Shown piece by piece: positions 1 to 11,513 of a stretch of DNA of 64,000 nt (the stretch's first letter is position 1; each line of letters begins with the position of its first letter). Made by a program: the position numbers and the translations under genes. The notes under the pieces are model-generated. The model had not been told where the DNA came from. It was given only the letters and a program-made list of their open reading frames with translations, and did no database searches. The stretch is from Entoloma clypeatum. Lineage: Eukaryota; Basidiomycota; Agaricomycetes; Agaricales; Entolomataceae. The DNA lies in contig OY751487.1 in NCBI GenBank assembly GCA_963565915.1, forward strand, positions 5,270,001 to 5,334,000. The letters are read 5' to 3'.

Positions 1-3000
1 TTTGCTATTTGACATTTGTAATGTCACCTCCGTAAACGGCTGGAATCGCAGTCAACGATGAATGCTGAACTGCAAAAGCATCGCGTTTCATACCTCCAAA
101 ATATCTGCAATCTTCCCCAACGTCTCCCACTCATCCTCGCTCAACAGAAGTGCACGAAGTCCTGGCGTTTTGAAAACCCAATCGTCAACCGCCTGCGAAT
201 ACAAAATATTGAACATCTACAACATAAAGAAACAAAATGGCCCAACCTCTCGGAGGATCTGGGCTCGGCATATCATTGCATGAGTGTAGTACCAGCGTGT
301 GCGAACATCCCTGACAATGGCTAAGGCTTCCCGCCTATCCTTACACTCTGAATTCCTTCTCGAGTACTTCTCAATCGTGCACTTCCGAAACTTTTGCCGG
401 CGTTGGGGAGTTGAAACAATCTTAATTGTGATTTGACGTAGCTGGCAAGGGATGATGTGAAGTATATCTTGGGAACAGGCGTAAGCTTACCTTTGCCAAT
501 GGACTTGCTGTTGCTTTCAGCTTCTCCTCTTCCTCCAGGATGATGTTCTCGTCTTCATCTTCATCCATTTCCTCGGGAAATTGTTCTTCGTCTAGCTCGC
601 GTTGTTCAGGGTCTGTATCGATGTCAAGGTGCAAGGGTTGTTCTTTGTTGAGCGCGTAATAATCAATGTCATCAGGGTCATCGGCCTCTCCGAGCGCAGC
701 AAGAATTGCTTGGACGACAAGGTTGACGACGTGACATACACAGCAAATATGTAAATTTGGTGATTCCGGGATCCCGTATTTAGCAAGGCGAATGCGAGCG
801 ACGGTCTGGATGATCACATCGTTGACAGAGGCATTGTCAGTGGAAACGCTAATGCAGTGCAGATCTCGGTCAGGACCGGGAACAGCATGTCATGTGAGCC
901 TTTGAAACACTTATCTTGTCGAAGCAACCCATTTTGCATGCACCGTCAACAAACGCCTTCCCACCATACAAACCCTCATGTTCTTTGTCTTCTAACGGTT
1001 TGAAATCGATTACTCGTTCAATGAGTTCCCAGTCTTCATTGATGAAGGAAGCAACAGTGCATGCAATCCCATGCAGCTCATTGAAGATATGTGCCAGTTG
1101 ATTGCGAACAGTGGTATCTGATGGTAACTCATAGTTGACCTTGAGGTATTTGAAAAGCATCTGGAGGGTCGGTGCTTCACCGGTTGTCCAAGGTAGGCTT
1201 TCATCTAGTATCCATGCTGAGAAAATTCGTAGAAACCCTTTATATGTTGTCACGATCGCCGGATTTAATTCGCCTTCCTTCAGGTATGCTTCCATTATCT
1301 TGGCGCTTTGGGTCAGATTCAGTTGCTCCTTGCTCGTTGGCTGATTTTTCTTGTCAGCCTCCTTCGTTCCTTTACAATCGCTTATGTGCCCAGCAAGATT
1401 TTGCATCTTCGGCAGCTTGAGTTCCATATCAAAACTGATATCTTTTCCACTAACCGTCCTTTGGACGCTCCGGGTGCTGTAGCCGCCGTCCGGTAAGCTT
1501 AAGCTTTGACAACAGAATGATGTAACACACCATGCACAGAAGCGACACTTAAACTCCCATCGTTTATTACCCATCCTGTCCTCTACTGGAGTGGGCTCAT
1601 GGAAATGCTGCATACTGGCATTGGATGGGCCACGACATGCAGCTTTGGACTGCTCCCTCGCCTCGACATTCCTCAGCGCAGTTCCCCCATCCGACTCGTC
1701 CCCGGAATCTATATCTCCAGGATTACCGATCTGGGTGCCGGTGCTGTGTGATGACACATTTTTCCTGTTAAGCTTCTTTTGGGGTGGCTGGGCTTGAGAC
1801 TGATCATCCAGATCGCGCTTTCGTTTCTGTTCCTTTTTTTCTTGCTATCAGGCTCTTTAGCATGTCAGATACGATATTCCATCAAGAGCCACTCACGAGC
1901 TTGCGACCGTATTCAGTCTCGCACAACATTTCCTCCCCATCGCTTCCATATATCACTTCTGGCGCCTCCCCATTCAACTCATCACTTTTCTTGGGTGGCT
2001 TATATGTTTTATCATCCACATCACTGTCCTCCGCATCACTGCCCTCCGCATCACTACCCGCTGCTCCATGCTCCTTAGCCTTCTTCAAGATCGGGATGGC
2101 ATCAGATGGTGAATGGACAAAGTGACCGCGTGCTTCCAGTTCATCAGCGGATAGTAAAAATCTGTTCTCGACTGCATCCCCATCTGGCTTCGACAGATCC
2201 TTTGGAATGGTAACATTCAGACTAGGGCGAGAATTGGCGCGCGAATCTGTGGTCCAATGGGGTTAGATTCATGTCCGTTTCGGCTTTTATATGTGATGCT
2301 GACCTTTTTGCGCTTTAGGCTCGGCGGTCTTGAAATAGGCATCAATGCCTTGTGCTCGGTCACTTGCACATCGCTTCCGCTTGATGTTGTCTGGAATAAT
2401 ATTAGTGGGGTCAGGGTTGTCCCGGGTGTGAGGGTGTGCCATGGGGGATTCAATTTTTGAGGAGAAGATTGGTAGATGTGGTTCAACCAACTTTTTTTTG
2501 AATGCTTCTTTCGATACTCGTGGCTTTGACAAGCCGTCCCACCTAAAGGGCGGTACATGGCTTAAGGATGTGGGTCACTCCCAATCCCTCACGGCTCAAA
2601 TGGTCCGCGGCCTCACCAGCCACGCCCCAATTGGCCACTATAGACATAGGTTCAACATTGGTGACAAAGTTGAACAATGCGACTGTGGTCAGAGGTCCGC
2701 CGAGGACTTCGCCCACGTTTTCTACAAATGTCTGCATCACCCCACCAGGCCACCAGACATGCCCACCTTCTCGAGGAACTCTCCCATCTGGGACGTCTTC
2801 GGGAAATTTATCATGGATAACCCAGGGGCATTTGCCTTCTGGGATCGTCCAACACCCAACACAACCGTTGGCGGTAGTCGCGTGGTAGCGCGCTGGGTTC
2901 AAAGGGGTGCAGCCCCCTCTGGCAAGCGAACGCGATCGAAGGGTAAGAACCGCACAGGCGCTTCTTTGGGGGGTAGGGCGCAGACACCCACCAGCGCCGC

Positions 3001-3236
3001 TAACGGCCAACCTCGCAAGGTTGGAGTGCTCTTGTATCGCGCGACCGAATACTCGGGTGCGCATACTAACGCGTTTGTTTATAACAGACTCCCCCGTCCT
3101 GGAGCGAGGACTTTTCAGCTCGACGGAGCTTTGCGCCGCTTGTTCTTCCTGCGTACGTAGGTCCTCGGACCGATGTAGTTTACTCTATGTCAAGCGGACT
3201 GTACCCCTAGTATACCGCTATATAAATTGTTGACCC

Positions 3237-3267
<31 letters not shown>

Positions 3268-3275
3268 TTCGACAT
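1..3275 (-). pseudogene. hAT-superfamily transposase gene, split by a LINE, runs off left edge
   Basis: Minus-strand exons read in order. The N-terminal exon has its ATG at 3275-3273 and continues at 2530-2287 beyond an inserted LINE. An acidic exon lies at 2088-1882. The exon at 1757-870 has a BED-like zinc finger (CRFC, then H-x3-C in AGHISDC). The exon at 817-422 contains CHVVNLVVQ, the conserved hAT motif before the catalytic region, and a long acidic stretch. Further exons lie at about 417-249 (VRDVRTRWYYTHAMI) and 192-94 (AVDDWVF, LLLSEDEW), both typical of hAT transposases, with GT-AG borders. The dimerisation domain would lie beyond base 1. The family cuts and pastes DNA. The gene is probably dead because the LINE sits at its start codon. 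Exon borders are inferred by eye. Confidence 0.75.
2531..3264 (+). mobile_element. 5'-truncated non-LTR retrotransposon (LINE), copy 1
   Basis: The sequence is nearly identical to the last 700 bp of the LINE copies at 22310-24106 and 47819-49153. It encodes the C-terminal tail with the zinc-knuckle CDCG...HVFYKC and a basic KRTRSKGKNRTG stretch, then a short 3' UTR and a 29-base A tail. It is flanked by a 9-bp target-site duplication, GGCTTTGAC at 2522-2530 and GGCTTCGAC at 3265-3273 with one mismatch. Truncation at the 5' end and the A tail are hallmarks of target-primed reverse transcription. No RT or RNase H is left in this copy. Confidence 0.9.
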
Positions 3276-4240
3276 TATTACGTGTTAACAACCGTATAAC
3301 TATCTAGCTACCGTTTAACTACCGTTTAATGATGTTTTACTGTCCTGCTCTATATGGAAACGGTTACAGTTACGGTATAAACCGTGTAATACAGTTATAT
3401 ACACGAAACGGTTGGAGCCTTAAGCCGAGGATGCAGTTCACAAGCCCAGGAGTCCCTCGTCCGATCCCCTGTATTCCTGCTTGCGCAGGTCGCAGCCTCC
3501 TCAACACCGCTCCAAGCGATGGCAAACAGTGTTCAACAAGTTGCCCGGCATTTTCGAGACCGCCATGTCCTCAAGCTCCATGGGGGTTAAACTTCCTGCC
3601 AGCATTGGCCTCTTTACTTAAAATGTCAGTATCAACAGTCACTTCACGAACCATCCTTGAAGATCGCGACATAATGAACACTCGCCGATTCTGAGTCCAG
3701 TCCCCTCCGGCATCATCCATCTCGAGGGTTGTCAGGATAAGAGAAAGGACGAGAAAGCTCGATTGAGGAGATCGGTACGAGCTACACAATCTATATACTC
3801 TACAAATATGAAATATACTCACAAGGGTGTCCAGAGGACACAACATCAACAAGGGTAACAACGGAAGACGAGACAATGCAGGCTTGTGTGACACAAGCCT
3901 GCATTAATCAAAGGAAACAAAGGATGACGATGAGGAATGGTGGATATCGGAAGGGGAACCCTGACAAGGGTGAGGTGGCCGACGATCATCTTCTGATGCA
4001 CAAGAAAGCAATCCGCACGCCATCCTCGACTTGCAGAGATCAAGCTACAGGCGCTGCCGCTCTTCTGCAAGCAACACCGGTATCGTCGGAGGCTTTGGAG
4101 GATGGTGGATGCTACACTGGCCACGGTCCGGTCCGGTCCATGTCCAGGCATTTTCGACTGGACCTGGACCCGCACCTAGGGGTCCAGTCCGAGCATCCAG
4201 CGGACCTAATTTTTAAGCTCAAAACCCGCTGAGTTCACGG
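3276..4240. other. Unassigned; probable hAT 5' region, no convincing gene
   Basis: The first 140 bases upstream of the hAT start codon are AT-rich and carry repeated ACCGTTTA/TAAACGGT-type motifs on both strands, as often seen in hAT subterminal regions. The rest contains no ORF with recognisable domains. A perfect 14-bp hairpin sits at 3875-3905. Repeated GGTCCGGTCC and GGACCTGGACC motifs near 4120-4200 recur next to the assembly gap. Confidence 0.4.
3875..3905. repeat. Perfect 14-bp hairpin with 3-nt loop
   Basis: The left arm AATGCAGGCTTGTG and the right arm CACAAGCCTGCATT are exact reverse complements separated by TGA. No T-run follows and no flanking duplication was seen, so its role is unknown. 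Confidence 0.8.
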
Positions 4241-4560
4241 CTAGTGTACAGAAAAAAACTGTATGCAAAAACCATCACGAAATCGCGTCGCATCCACAGA
4301 ACGGCAGGCTCTCGTCTAAGCAGGCCTTTTTTCTACACACAAATGCAGTGTATTTGAGATAGAAATGAAGAGAAACGAATTAGAACTCTGTCCCATTCTT
4401 TCCAATGGAAGTTGATGAGTTCGTTGATCAGATGTCTGCCGATCACGTGACCGCGTCGACGCGTTCGGTAACCATGATCCATGATCAACGAAGTCATTGA
4501 CCCATCCTCTCTCATTCCACACCCCATGTCCGGTGTTTTTTTTTTTGACATCGGACACTG
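4241..4560. other. No gene seen
   Basis: Only shadow ORFs are present. I see no domain, repeat unit or terminal inverted repeat here, apart from a 10-base T run near 4540. Confidence 0.5.
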
Positions 4561-5110
4561 GCAGATTAAAGGACCAGGTTCATGAGAGCCGGGTACGGCA
4601 TGATTCGGGCTTGCAGTGGCTCAAGGGACTGATGAGAGGGATAATCATATCCCAGTGAGTTCTCATTCGTTTTCTTTCGTTACTATCTCAAAAATATCCC
4701 AATTATGTGTAGATTAAGAGCCTGCATAGATGAGAGCCCGGAGATTACGGGGTGAGGCGCGATTTCGGGCTGTTATGGGTGCAGGGGCTATGGGAAAGAA
4801 TAAATCATATCCTGGTGAGTTTCCATCCGTTTCCCTTCATTTATATCTCAAATCCATCCCATTTATGTCTAGATTAAATGACTGGGTCGACGACAGCCCA
4901 GCGTTTCGCGGATATCGCCCGATTTTCGATTTTTATGGGTCAAGGGGTTGAAGTGATGTATAAATCACAACTCGGTGCGTTCTTATTCGTTTCCCTTCGG
5001 TTCTATCTCAAATTTATGCCATCTATGTGTAGATTGAATGCCCAGGCAGACGACAGCCCAGCGTTCCACGGATATGGTGCGATTTTATATTTTTATGTGT
5101 CAAGGGGTTG
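4561..5110. repeat. Degenerate tandem repeat, about 161-bp unit, three to four copies
   Basis: The phrase TATCTCAAA...TGTGTAGATT recurs at about 4685, 4845 and 5005, always followed by a GC-rich half containing GACAGCCCAGCG and a CAAGGGG(T)TGAAG stretch. Units differ by 10-25 %. The last unit runs into the sequence duplicated on both sides of the N gap. Such arrays are minisatellite-like; no coding capacity is apparent. Confidence 0.75.
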
Positions 5111-5326
5111 AAGTACTAATTTATCTGAGTAGGTCATGTATGGATGCTTTTCATTTCCGTCTCGAAAGTACAGTATTTATATGTGGAAGAAATGGTTGAG
5201 TAAATGAGATCACACGACACGTCAAACACACTGCCGAAGTTAATCAGAATCTGAGGTGGGTCTAGCAGGTCCGAACCCCCGGTCCAGGTCCAACACACCT
5301 CTGGACCTGGACCTCTAAGGAGGTCC

Positions 5327-5526
5327 NNNNNNNNNNNNNNNNNNNNNNNNNNNNNNNNNNNNNNNNNNNNNNNNNNNNNNNNNNNNNNNNNNNNNNNNNN
5401 NNNNNNNNNNNNNNNNNNNNNNNNNNNNNNNNNNNNNNNNNNNNNNNNNNNNNNNNNNNNNNNNNNNNNNNNNNNNNNNNNNNNNNNNNNNNNNNNNNNN
5501 NNNNNNNNNNNNNNNNNNNNNNNNNN
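5327..5526. other. Assembly gap (200 N)
   Basis: The run of exactly 200 N is a placeholder of arbitrary size. The sequence just before it (from about 5017) is repeated just after it (from 5527), so the gap may hide a collapsed or expanded repeat. Confidence 0.95.
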
Positions 5527-5650
5527 ATGCCATCTATGTGTAGATTGAATGCCCAGGCAGACGACAGCCCAGCGTTCCACGGATATGGTGCGATTTTATA
5601 TTTTTATGTGTCAAGGGGTTGAAGTACTAATTTATCTGAGTAGGTCATGT

Positions 5651-5965
5651 ATGGATGCTTTTCATTTCCGTCTCGAAAGTACAGTATTTATATGTGGAAG
5701 AAATGGTTGAGTAAATGAGATCACACGACACGTCAAACACACTGCCGAAGTTAATCAGAATCTGAGGTGGGTCTAGCAGGTCCGAACCCCCGGTCCAGGT
5801 CCAACACACCTCTGGACCTGGACCGGGGGTTCGGACCTGCTAGACCCACCTCAGATTCTGATTAACTTCGGCAGTGTGTTTGACGTGTCGTGTGATCTCA
5901 TTTACTCAACCATTTCTTCCACATATAAATACTGTACTTTCGAGACGGAAATGAAAAGCATCCAT
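5651..5965. repeat. Long palindrome, 152-bp arms with 11-nt loop
   Basis: Bases 5651-5802 are the reverse complement of 5814-5965 with loop AACACACCTCT; no mismatch was found by eye. The left arm also exists before the gap (about 5141-5292). The right arm contains an open frame that continues through 6036 and ends at TGA/TAA near there, with no recognised domain. The structure could be a fold-back element or an assembly join of two strands at the gap. Confidence 0.8.
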
Positions 5966-6091
5966 GTTGAAACGAATGTGAACGACGTCGATGAAGAGGT
6001 GGAGTTGGTCAAAAGAGCCTTTCGAGGTGATATGTAAAGACTGGGAGCGAGAAGTACGTCCACCTCGTACCTCGTCTCCTCTCTCTAACTT

Positions 6092-7875
6092 ATGAGTCGC
6101 ACCTACAGCTTTCTACTTCCGGATACCCCGCACCGCCTCCCTTCCCCCCGCCGTCTGAACGACACAGCCAAGGAATCTCCCCGCATCGACATTCCAACCC
6201 CGCTTCCCTCCTCCCAGAACTTCAGACAGGTCAAGCGCGACGTCCTCGCGTCGTTCGCGTCGGAGCTACTTCTGATCGTCACGATTGTCCTGTGGGTAAT
6301 TCATCACTGAAGGTCTGTTTTCTCTGTATCTTTCATTTTCATGCTCAAAGACCCCTCGACTTCTAGATATCCACCATCACAGCTAATTCCTCCCACCGGG
6401 CCACGTTTACGGATGCCAAAGACCCCCGCATCACTCGAGATATGACGTGTTTACAGACCCAAAGTAAGCATCCATCCATCTTTTTTTGAAATTGCTTAAC
6501 GCGTCTTCAGGGCATCCACGAATTCATTCAAGGTTGAGACGTTCTCTCCCCGGGGCGGTTGACGTGGGATTGGTTTCTTTCAAAGTCACGACACTTGCTC
6601 ACACTGCTGCTGATGAGATCAGACTTATTAATTCATAATGTGATGTGTTCAGGCGAACACGCGACAGCCTGTATACACGTTCTTCTCTTTTCCCTCATGA
6701 CCACGATGCCGCTGACAGCTTTCCTCTTCAATAGCCCTCTGCGAGGCCCCCAATCTACCTCTACTGCCATACATACCTCTCCTCCACCGACCACCCGTGA
6801 TGAAAGTCGCCAATTCCCGCAATCTGTGTTCGGCGACTGTGCTATATGCCTTCATCCTTTCAGAGATCCAGTCTGCATTCCTTGCGGTATGCAGCGACCT
6901 TTGTCCTTCTGAGTCGCGGTCATAAAGTCGTACATTCACAGGGCATGTTTACTGTTGCGCTTGTCTAACAGCGTATGTCAACGCACCCGCACATCTGGAT
7001 TTAACGTCAACTTGTCCGACTTGTCGAACAATGTTTTATATAAGTACGCCTTCCATTCAACAATGAGGGACATTTCTTTCTGATCATGATTGACAGTGAG
7101 CCCAGATGTTAGTCCCTAACTCGTCCGAGTCGATGTACACTTTCTTGACGCTATTATTTCGTCTGAACAGCTAACTTACCTTCACGAGAAATACCACCAG
7201 TATGTTGTTTCCGGCGTTCGACGCATCTACCTGGACATGTCTGGGATGATCAACTTGCGCAACAAGCTGTCGTTCTCTGAGCAAAGGATACAACAACTCG
7301 AAGACGCTCAACGATCTCTTCAACGCCGATCCGATGAACAACGTAATATGGCAGATGCTCGTCGCGAGGAGGAGCAGGTCATGATGCAGCGTGCGAAGGA
7401 TCTTCATGTAAAGTTGAAAGAAGAAATTCGGATCTTGGAGAGAGGGAACGAGGAGGCGAAAGAACGGTTCAGGAAGGTGCAAAGGCTACGAAGGCGGTCT
7501 CAAGGCGTACAGTTATTCCTTCTCGTGCTCGTCTTTGCAACTCTTCATAGGACGACCCTGCTGCAGGTAGGACATTTTTCAGTCAACCCGCGGTTCATAT
7601 CCGTTGTTGTAGGCGTAGTGGTTTTGCTTACAGCCTGGAGTGAGGTCCTCCTTCCCAATTACATAAAGGCGAGTTGGCCTTGCGACGGAAACAAAGACAC
7701 ACTCATCTTCTCCTCGCTAGTGATGATGCATATAGAATCGCCATATCATCGACGTTATTCGTATGCCTCTAAGCTAGTACTTAACGGACTTTTCTATACA
7801 AAACTCATGAAAATCACGCGTCAAAAGTACCACTGCACGGCCAAGCCGGATATGTCCCACCGTTCCGTCGCGTGA
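6092..7875 (+). CDS. RING-finger (probable E3 ubiquitin ligase) membrane protein, eight exons
   Basis: A continuous reading frame is obtained with exons 6092-6295, 6367-6463, 6511-6532, 6653-6670, 6735-6886, 6942-7043, 7097-7107 and 7171-7875, all with GT-AG borders, giving about 436 residues. The C3HC4 RING is assembled across introns: CAIC, CIPCGHVYCCACL, CPTC. A long charged coiled coil follows (RIQQLEDAQRSL to ERFRKVQRLRRR). Then come two hydrophobic segments (QLFLLVLVFATL and SVVVGVVVLLTAW) that look membrane-spanning. RING proteins bind an E2 enzyme and direct ubiquitin transfer; the substrate is unknown. The last about 100 residues are less certain and could include another intron. The 3' end overlaps the convergent kinase-like gene by 55 bp. 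Confidence 0.75.
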
Positions 7876-10451
7876 CTTGTATAGTAGCGCGATGGAGACG
7901 ACCGCCGTGCCACCTGTGAGTCCCATGACCTTCCAAAATCGATTAGCCGGAAGCTCATGGAGCGCGTACTCTGGTTCAGAATAGGTGCACGCTCAGATGG
8001 GCGATCGTAGAGCGGCCCAACTTGGACGACGATATTACGGGGTGCAATCGATGCATGGGTCCACCCTGCATGGTTGAAGCGATAAAAAAGCGACTCCGCT
8101 TCTTTCCTAACGCCGTCATCAGTACAAGCAAACAACTATTGAAAAGGAAAAACAACGTACGTTTCGTCCTGCGTCAAGCGCCGAAAATCAACTGGCTTAC
8201 CACAATCTTCCAACAGCAAGATAGGACTCAGATACCCTTCACAATCACTGTTACTGTCCGGAACGTAATATCCATAAAACTGCGGGACAACTGGCCCCAC
8301 TGGGACGGGATTCTCTAACGCCTCCAGCACGTTGACACCGCTCCAGTGCTCAAAAAAGTGGTCGGGAAAAGCTTGGTAGTTTCGGGCCTCGTTACGAAGA
8401 TGGCGGTCACCCCAGTTGGACAGCTTCGCGATGACGCGGACTTTAGCTGTCGGAGGTGTTGCCTTGGAAATAGGAGATGTAAAAGTAGACAGCATGTGGC
8501 GACAGGACGGACGAGACGCTTCTTGCCATTTGACGTGGGTTTGGAGGCGTCGAATTGGGCTTTCGGTTGTTATCTCCGCCCAATCAGCCCATTCACGCGC
8601 GCATTCTAAATCTTCCCCTAGCTGCACGGTATCGCTGACATGCTTCACGCGCATTGTGTTCGTACTCTGAAGGACCGCATCGTAAATCGCCCATTGATCG
8701 AGTTTCTCCTTCGTCGCCTTCCGTGCGGTCTTTCTCTTCAACACTCGCCAGCTCCGGCGCTTCACCCCCTCCAACCTCTTCACAACAGCTTCGAGCACAC
8801 ACCTTCGACACAGAACATGCTTTTCCTTCGGCTCTTCTTCAACTACAAAACGACGCGGAATTTCCCATTCGGCCTGCCACACTTCCGAATGGCTACCTGA
8901 TCCACATGCATGTGCAACCGACAAGTACAGATGGGCTTCGTCCATCTTTGTCTTCGGCTCCTCTGGTGGAGGCTTCCAGCTTACGAAGACTAGGGGTGTT
9001 GAAGCCATCGCTGATGCCGAGGTGGGTTGAAAGACGACAAAACCATGCTCAGGCTGCTGCTGATCGTTGTCCCTCCCCATCTCTACGTTTTCCGTCTGCT
9101 TCCCTAGAGAATCCTTTGTAGGTTCGAGGACCTTGAGATGGTACGTGTGCGTGATATCCTCCCTTTTCGTCCAGTCCTGACGAGATGCCATGGTCTTGGC
9201 GCGCCCAAACTTGTTGGACCCGTTGACAGCGAGGAGGTTCCAGGGGTCGTGAACGACGAGCTTTTCCGGGAGGTCTTTGAACGGGATGCGCTTCTGCAGA
9301 CGGTCGGTCTCGTAGCTGAAGGGAACGAGTGGCCAAGGAGATGGATATCTCTGCGGAGCAAAGAGGGATTTCTACGCAAATCATCAGGCTCACCAACCCT
9401 ACGATAGACGAAAAGACAAACAAACCTTGTTCCACGCCCTAACCCGCCCCCTTTTCTCAACCTTCATCGAAACACCTACCTCTCCTTTCCTGATACTTTC
9501 CTCTACAGTCTTGACCCCTTCCCCTACCCAAAAATCATTCTCCATTCTCCGTGGATGCTCATACTCTCTTTCAAGCTCCACCGCAGCCGTCTCGTGCTCT
9601 TTCGCGCCATACATCGCGAGCACACTCCCAGGAACCATACAATCCTTTTCTGCTCCGGACTGCTCAACGCACCGCACGCGGTAAAAGTCCTTTGTCGACG
9701 AACCCCAGAACGGGATCCCGTTCGGGACTGTCAACCCCAATCCCGCCTCGCTCATCTTCGTGACGTCTTCCAATGTCATTGAATCAGGCCAAACATTCCA
9801 GACGCTTTTGCGAAAGTGTGGAATTTCATCGAAGAGGAGGTCAGATAATTGAGATTTCGACTGCGATGTTGAGGATGGATCAGATATTGGTATCGGAGGC
9901 GAGGTTGGAGTCAGGGTCGACGTCAATTTCGAGGGCGCGGCAGAGGTGGAATCCGTGTCCGGGACCGCTGGTGTAACCGTTTTGTCGTCATTGACAGGGT
10001 GGGGAATATGAAGAGGTGTTTGACCTTTATCGTCGGGATTCCCGGTCGACAGAGCATCTGTGAGAGGGTCAGATGGAATAGGGGTTGGTACGAGGTCGAA
10101 AGGATCCTGGACCCCCGCATCGATACCGAGGTCACTGCTGCCGTCAGGCTGCCCCTCGGAAAAGTGAGAGCCTACGAACGGCGTGGCTAGAGACTCCGAA
10201 TCAGAGGAGAAGACAGCACTGAAATCGGAAGCGGGGAGATGGTGAAACGGTGCGCGCTGAGGGAAGTGGAACGCATCAGACTTGGGAAGGTTGAAGTCAA
10301 GTCCCTGAGGAACAGCAGTGACATGCTGGTCAAGATGCATGGAATTGCCATACTCGTCACCGCTAGGGAGTAAAACAACGTCTGGATCGACAGAGATGGG
10401 GTCGGAGCCGGCAAGAAGCTCGTCCTCGTTGGGGAAAATAGTAATACGCAT
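7821..10451 (-). CDS. Kinase-like protein of the Agaricomycete expanded family, three exons
   Basis: Exon 1 is 10451-9426 (342 codons), exon 2 is 9371-8161 and exon 3 is 8106-7821, giving about 840 residues. The N-terminal third is low-complexity, rich in Ser, Pro and Asp. The C-terminal part has the protein-kinase fold: glycine loop GSGSHSEVW, lysine strand VRVIAKL, Glu in NEARNYQAF, hinge PILLLEDCG, catalytic-loop equivalent GWTHASIAPRNI and SFRLIDFGRS in place of DFG. The catalytic HxD aspartate is replaced (HAS), as is common in a lineage-expanded basidiomycete kinase-like family, so it may be a pseudokinase. The second intron (8160-8107) is needed to keep the frame into KEAESLFYRF. The last residues may hold another intron. 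Confidence 0.7.
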
Positions 10452-10597
10452 GTCAAGTTGGCACAGTTAACGAGGATCGACAAAAAGCCAACAGCGACCG
10501 GTGAGAAGAGGTGGAAGGCGTTAAACAGAAGGTTCTGCGCCAGATGGTATCAGAGTCGCGGAAAAGGGGAAAGTGAGGCGTCTCGGGCTATTCCTGT

Positions 10598-11163
10598 CTA
10601 AAGAACACAGACAGTTCCAGCTCCAAAGAGGAAAATGCTCACAATGACATCGATCATAACAACAGAATGACTTGACTCTCTCGCTCTGTCCCGCAAAACA
10701 CGGGGGGTATCTCTTAAGGTGCAATTAATCGACGACGATAAAAGAAAGAGTAACAACTTTACCGATACGCCTTGTTCCTCTCGGTGATCTTGCCTACATG
10801 AACCTAAATGATGAGTTAGTGATACGGGACGACGAGGGAAAGAAGACACATACGAACCATTGGCACACGTGATAATACTCTGGAAATTTGCATCAACGCG
10901 CGAGGAAAAAGATAAGGGCTGACCGTACTATCAAACCCCTCAAACGCCGAAGCTGGTCCTTGGTTGTTTTGGGCGTCGCAGAGATATCGATTGCCGCACA
11001 AAACTGCGCAGAGATGAGGCCGGAGCTGGGAGTATGGGATCAACGGAGACGCGTGAAATGTTTAGTACGGGGCGAGAGGGAGCGGGACAAAACACACGTA
11101 CCTGATATATGGCGGAGCCACATAGCAGATTCACGAGTCCAAACCAATGCCAACCCTCTCACC
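10598..11163 (-). CDS. Small multi-exon protein with C-terminal membrane helix; 5' end unresolved
   Basis: Four exons join in one frame with GT-AG introns: 11025-10924, 10879-10858, 10803-10763 and 10712-10598. They encode about 93 residues, from LISAQFCAAIDISATPK through TKDQLRRLRGLIVR and VGKITERNKAYRDTPR to a hydrophobic tail (MIDVIVSIFLFGAGTVCVL) and stop. An upstream exon ending at 11163 fits in phase, but its start codon was not found. The layout resembles a tail-anchored or single-pass protein. I do not recognise the family. The stop is 146 bp upstream of the kinase-like gene's ATG on the same strand. Confidence 0.55.
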
Positions 11164-11513
11164 CTACTAGTACTCCATTCGAAGACAATGAGTGCCTAAG
11201 GCGGTTCAACTGGTCAAACTTGTCGTTGGCGCCTTTGGCCCGGCGTACAGGAATTGCTTTGATGACACGAACGCGTACGGTATGTTTGCATGTATTACCA
11301 TCGAGATGACATGCTAAATCTTATCATGGAAGATTATGCAAAGCACTGTAACAGGTTCTCGGAAACAGCTGTAAGGGGGAGGTGATGTGAAGAACCCCCC
11401 TCTCGCTGGTCCACAATCCTCTCCATATCCGCTTTGGGAAGGTTCGTTTCTAAGAGTATATGCGAGTAATTGTGGTACAACATGCAAAAGTAAACAATCA
11501 GGAAAAAGTCGAC
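11164..11513. other. Short intergenic stretch
   Basis: It lies between the PDA1 stop and the small membrane-protein gene. An open stretch on the minus strand around 11163-11330 could be a 5' exon of that gene, but the opposite strand is equally open, so I make no call. Confidence 0.4.

Noticed and set aside
3875..3905. The hairpin as a transcription terminator
   Set aside because: Intrinsic terminators are not used for protein genes in fungi, and no T run follows.
5134..5580. Frames spanning the N run
   Set aside because: They are translated through unknown bases and carry no evidence.
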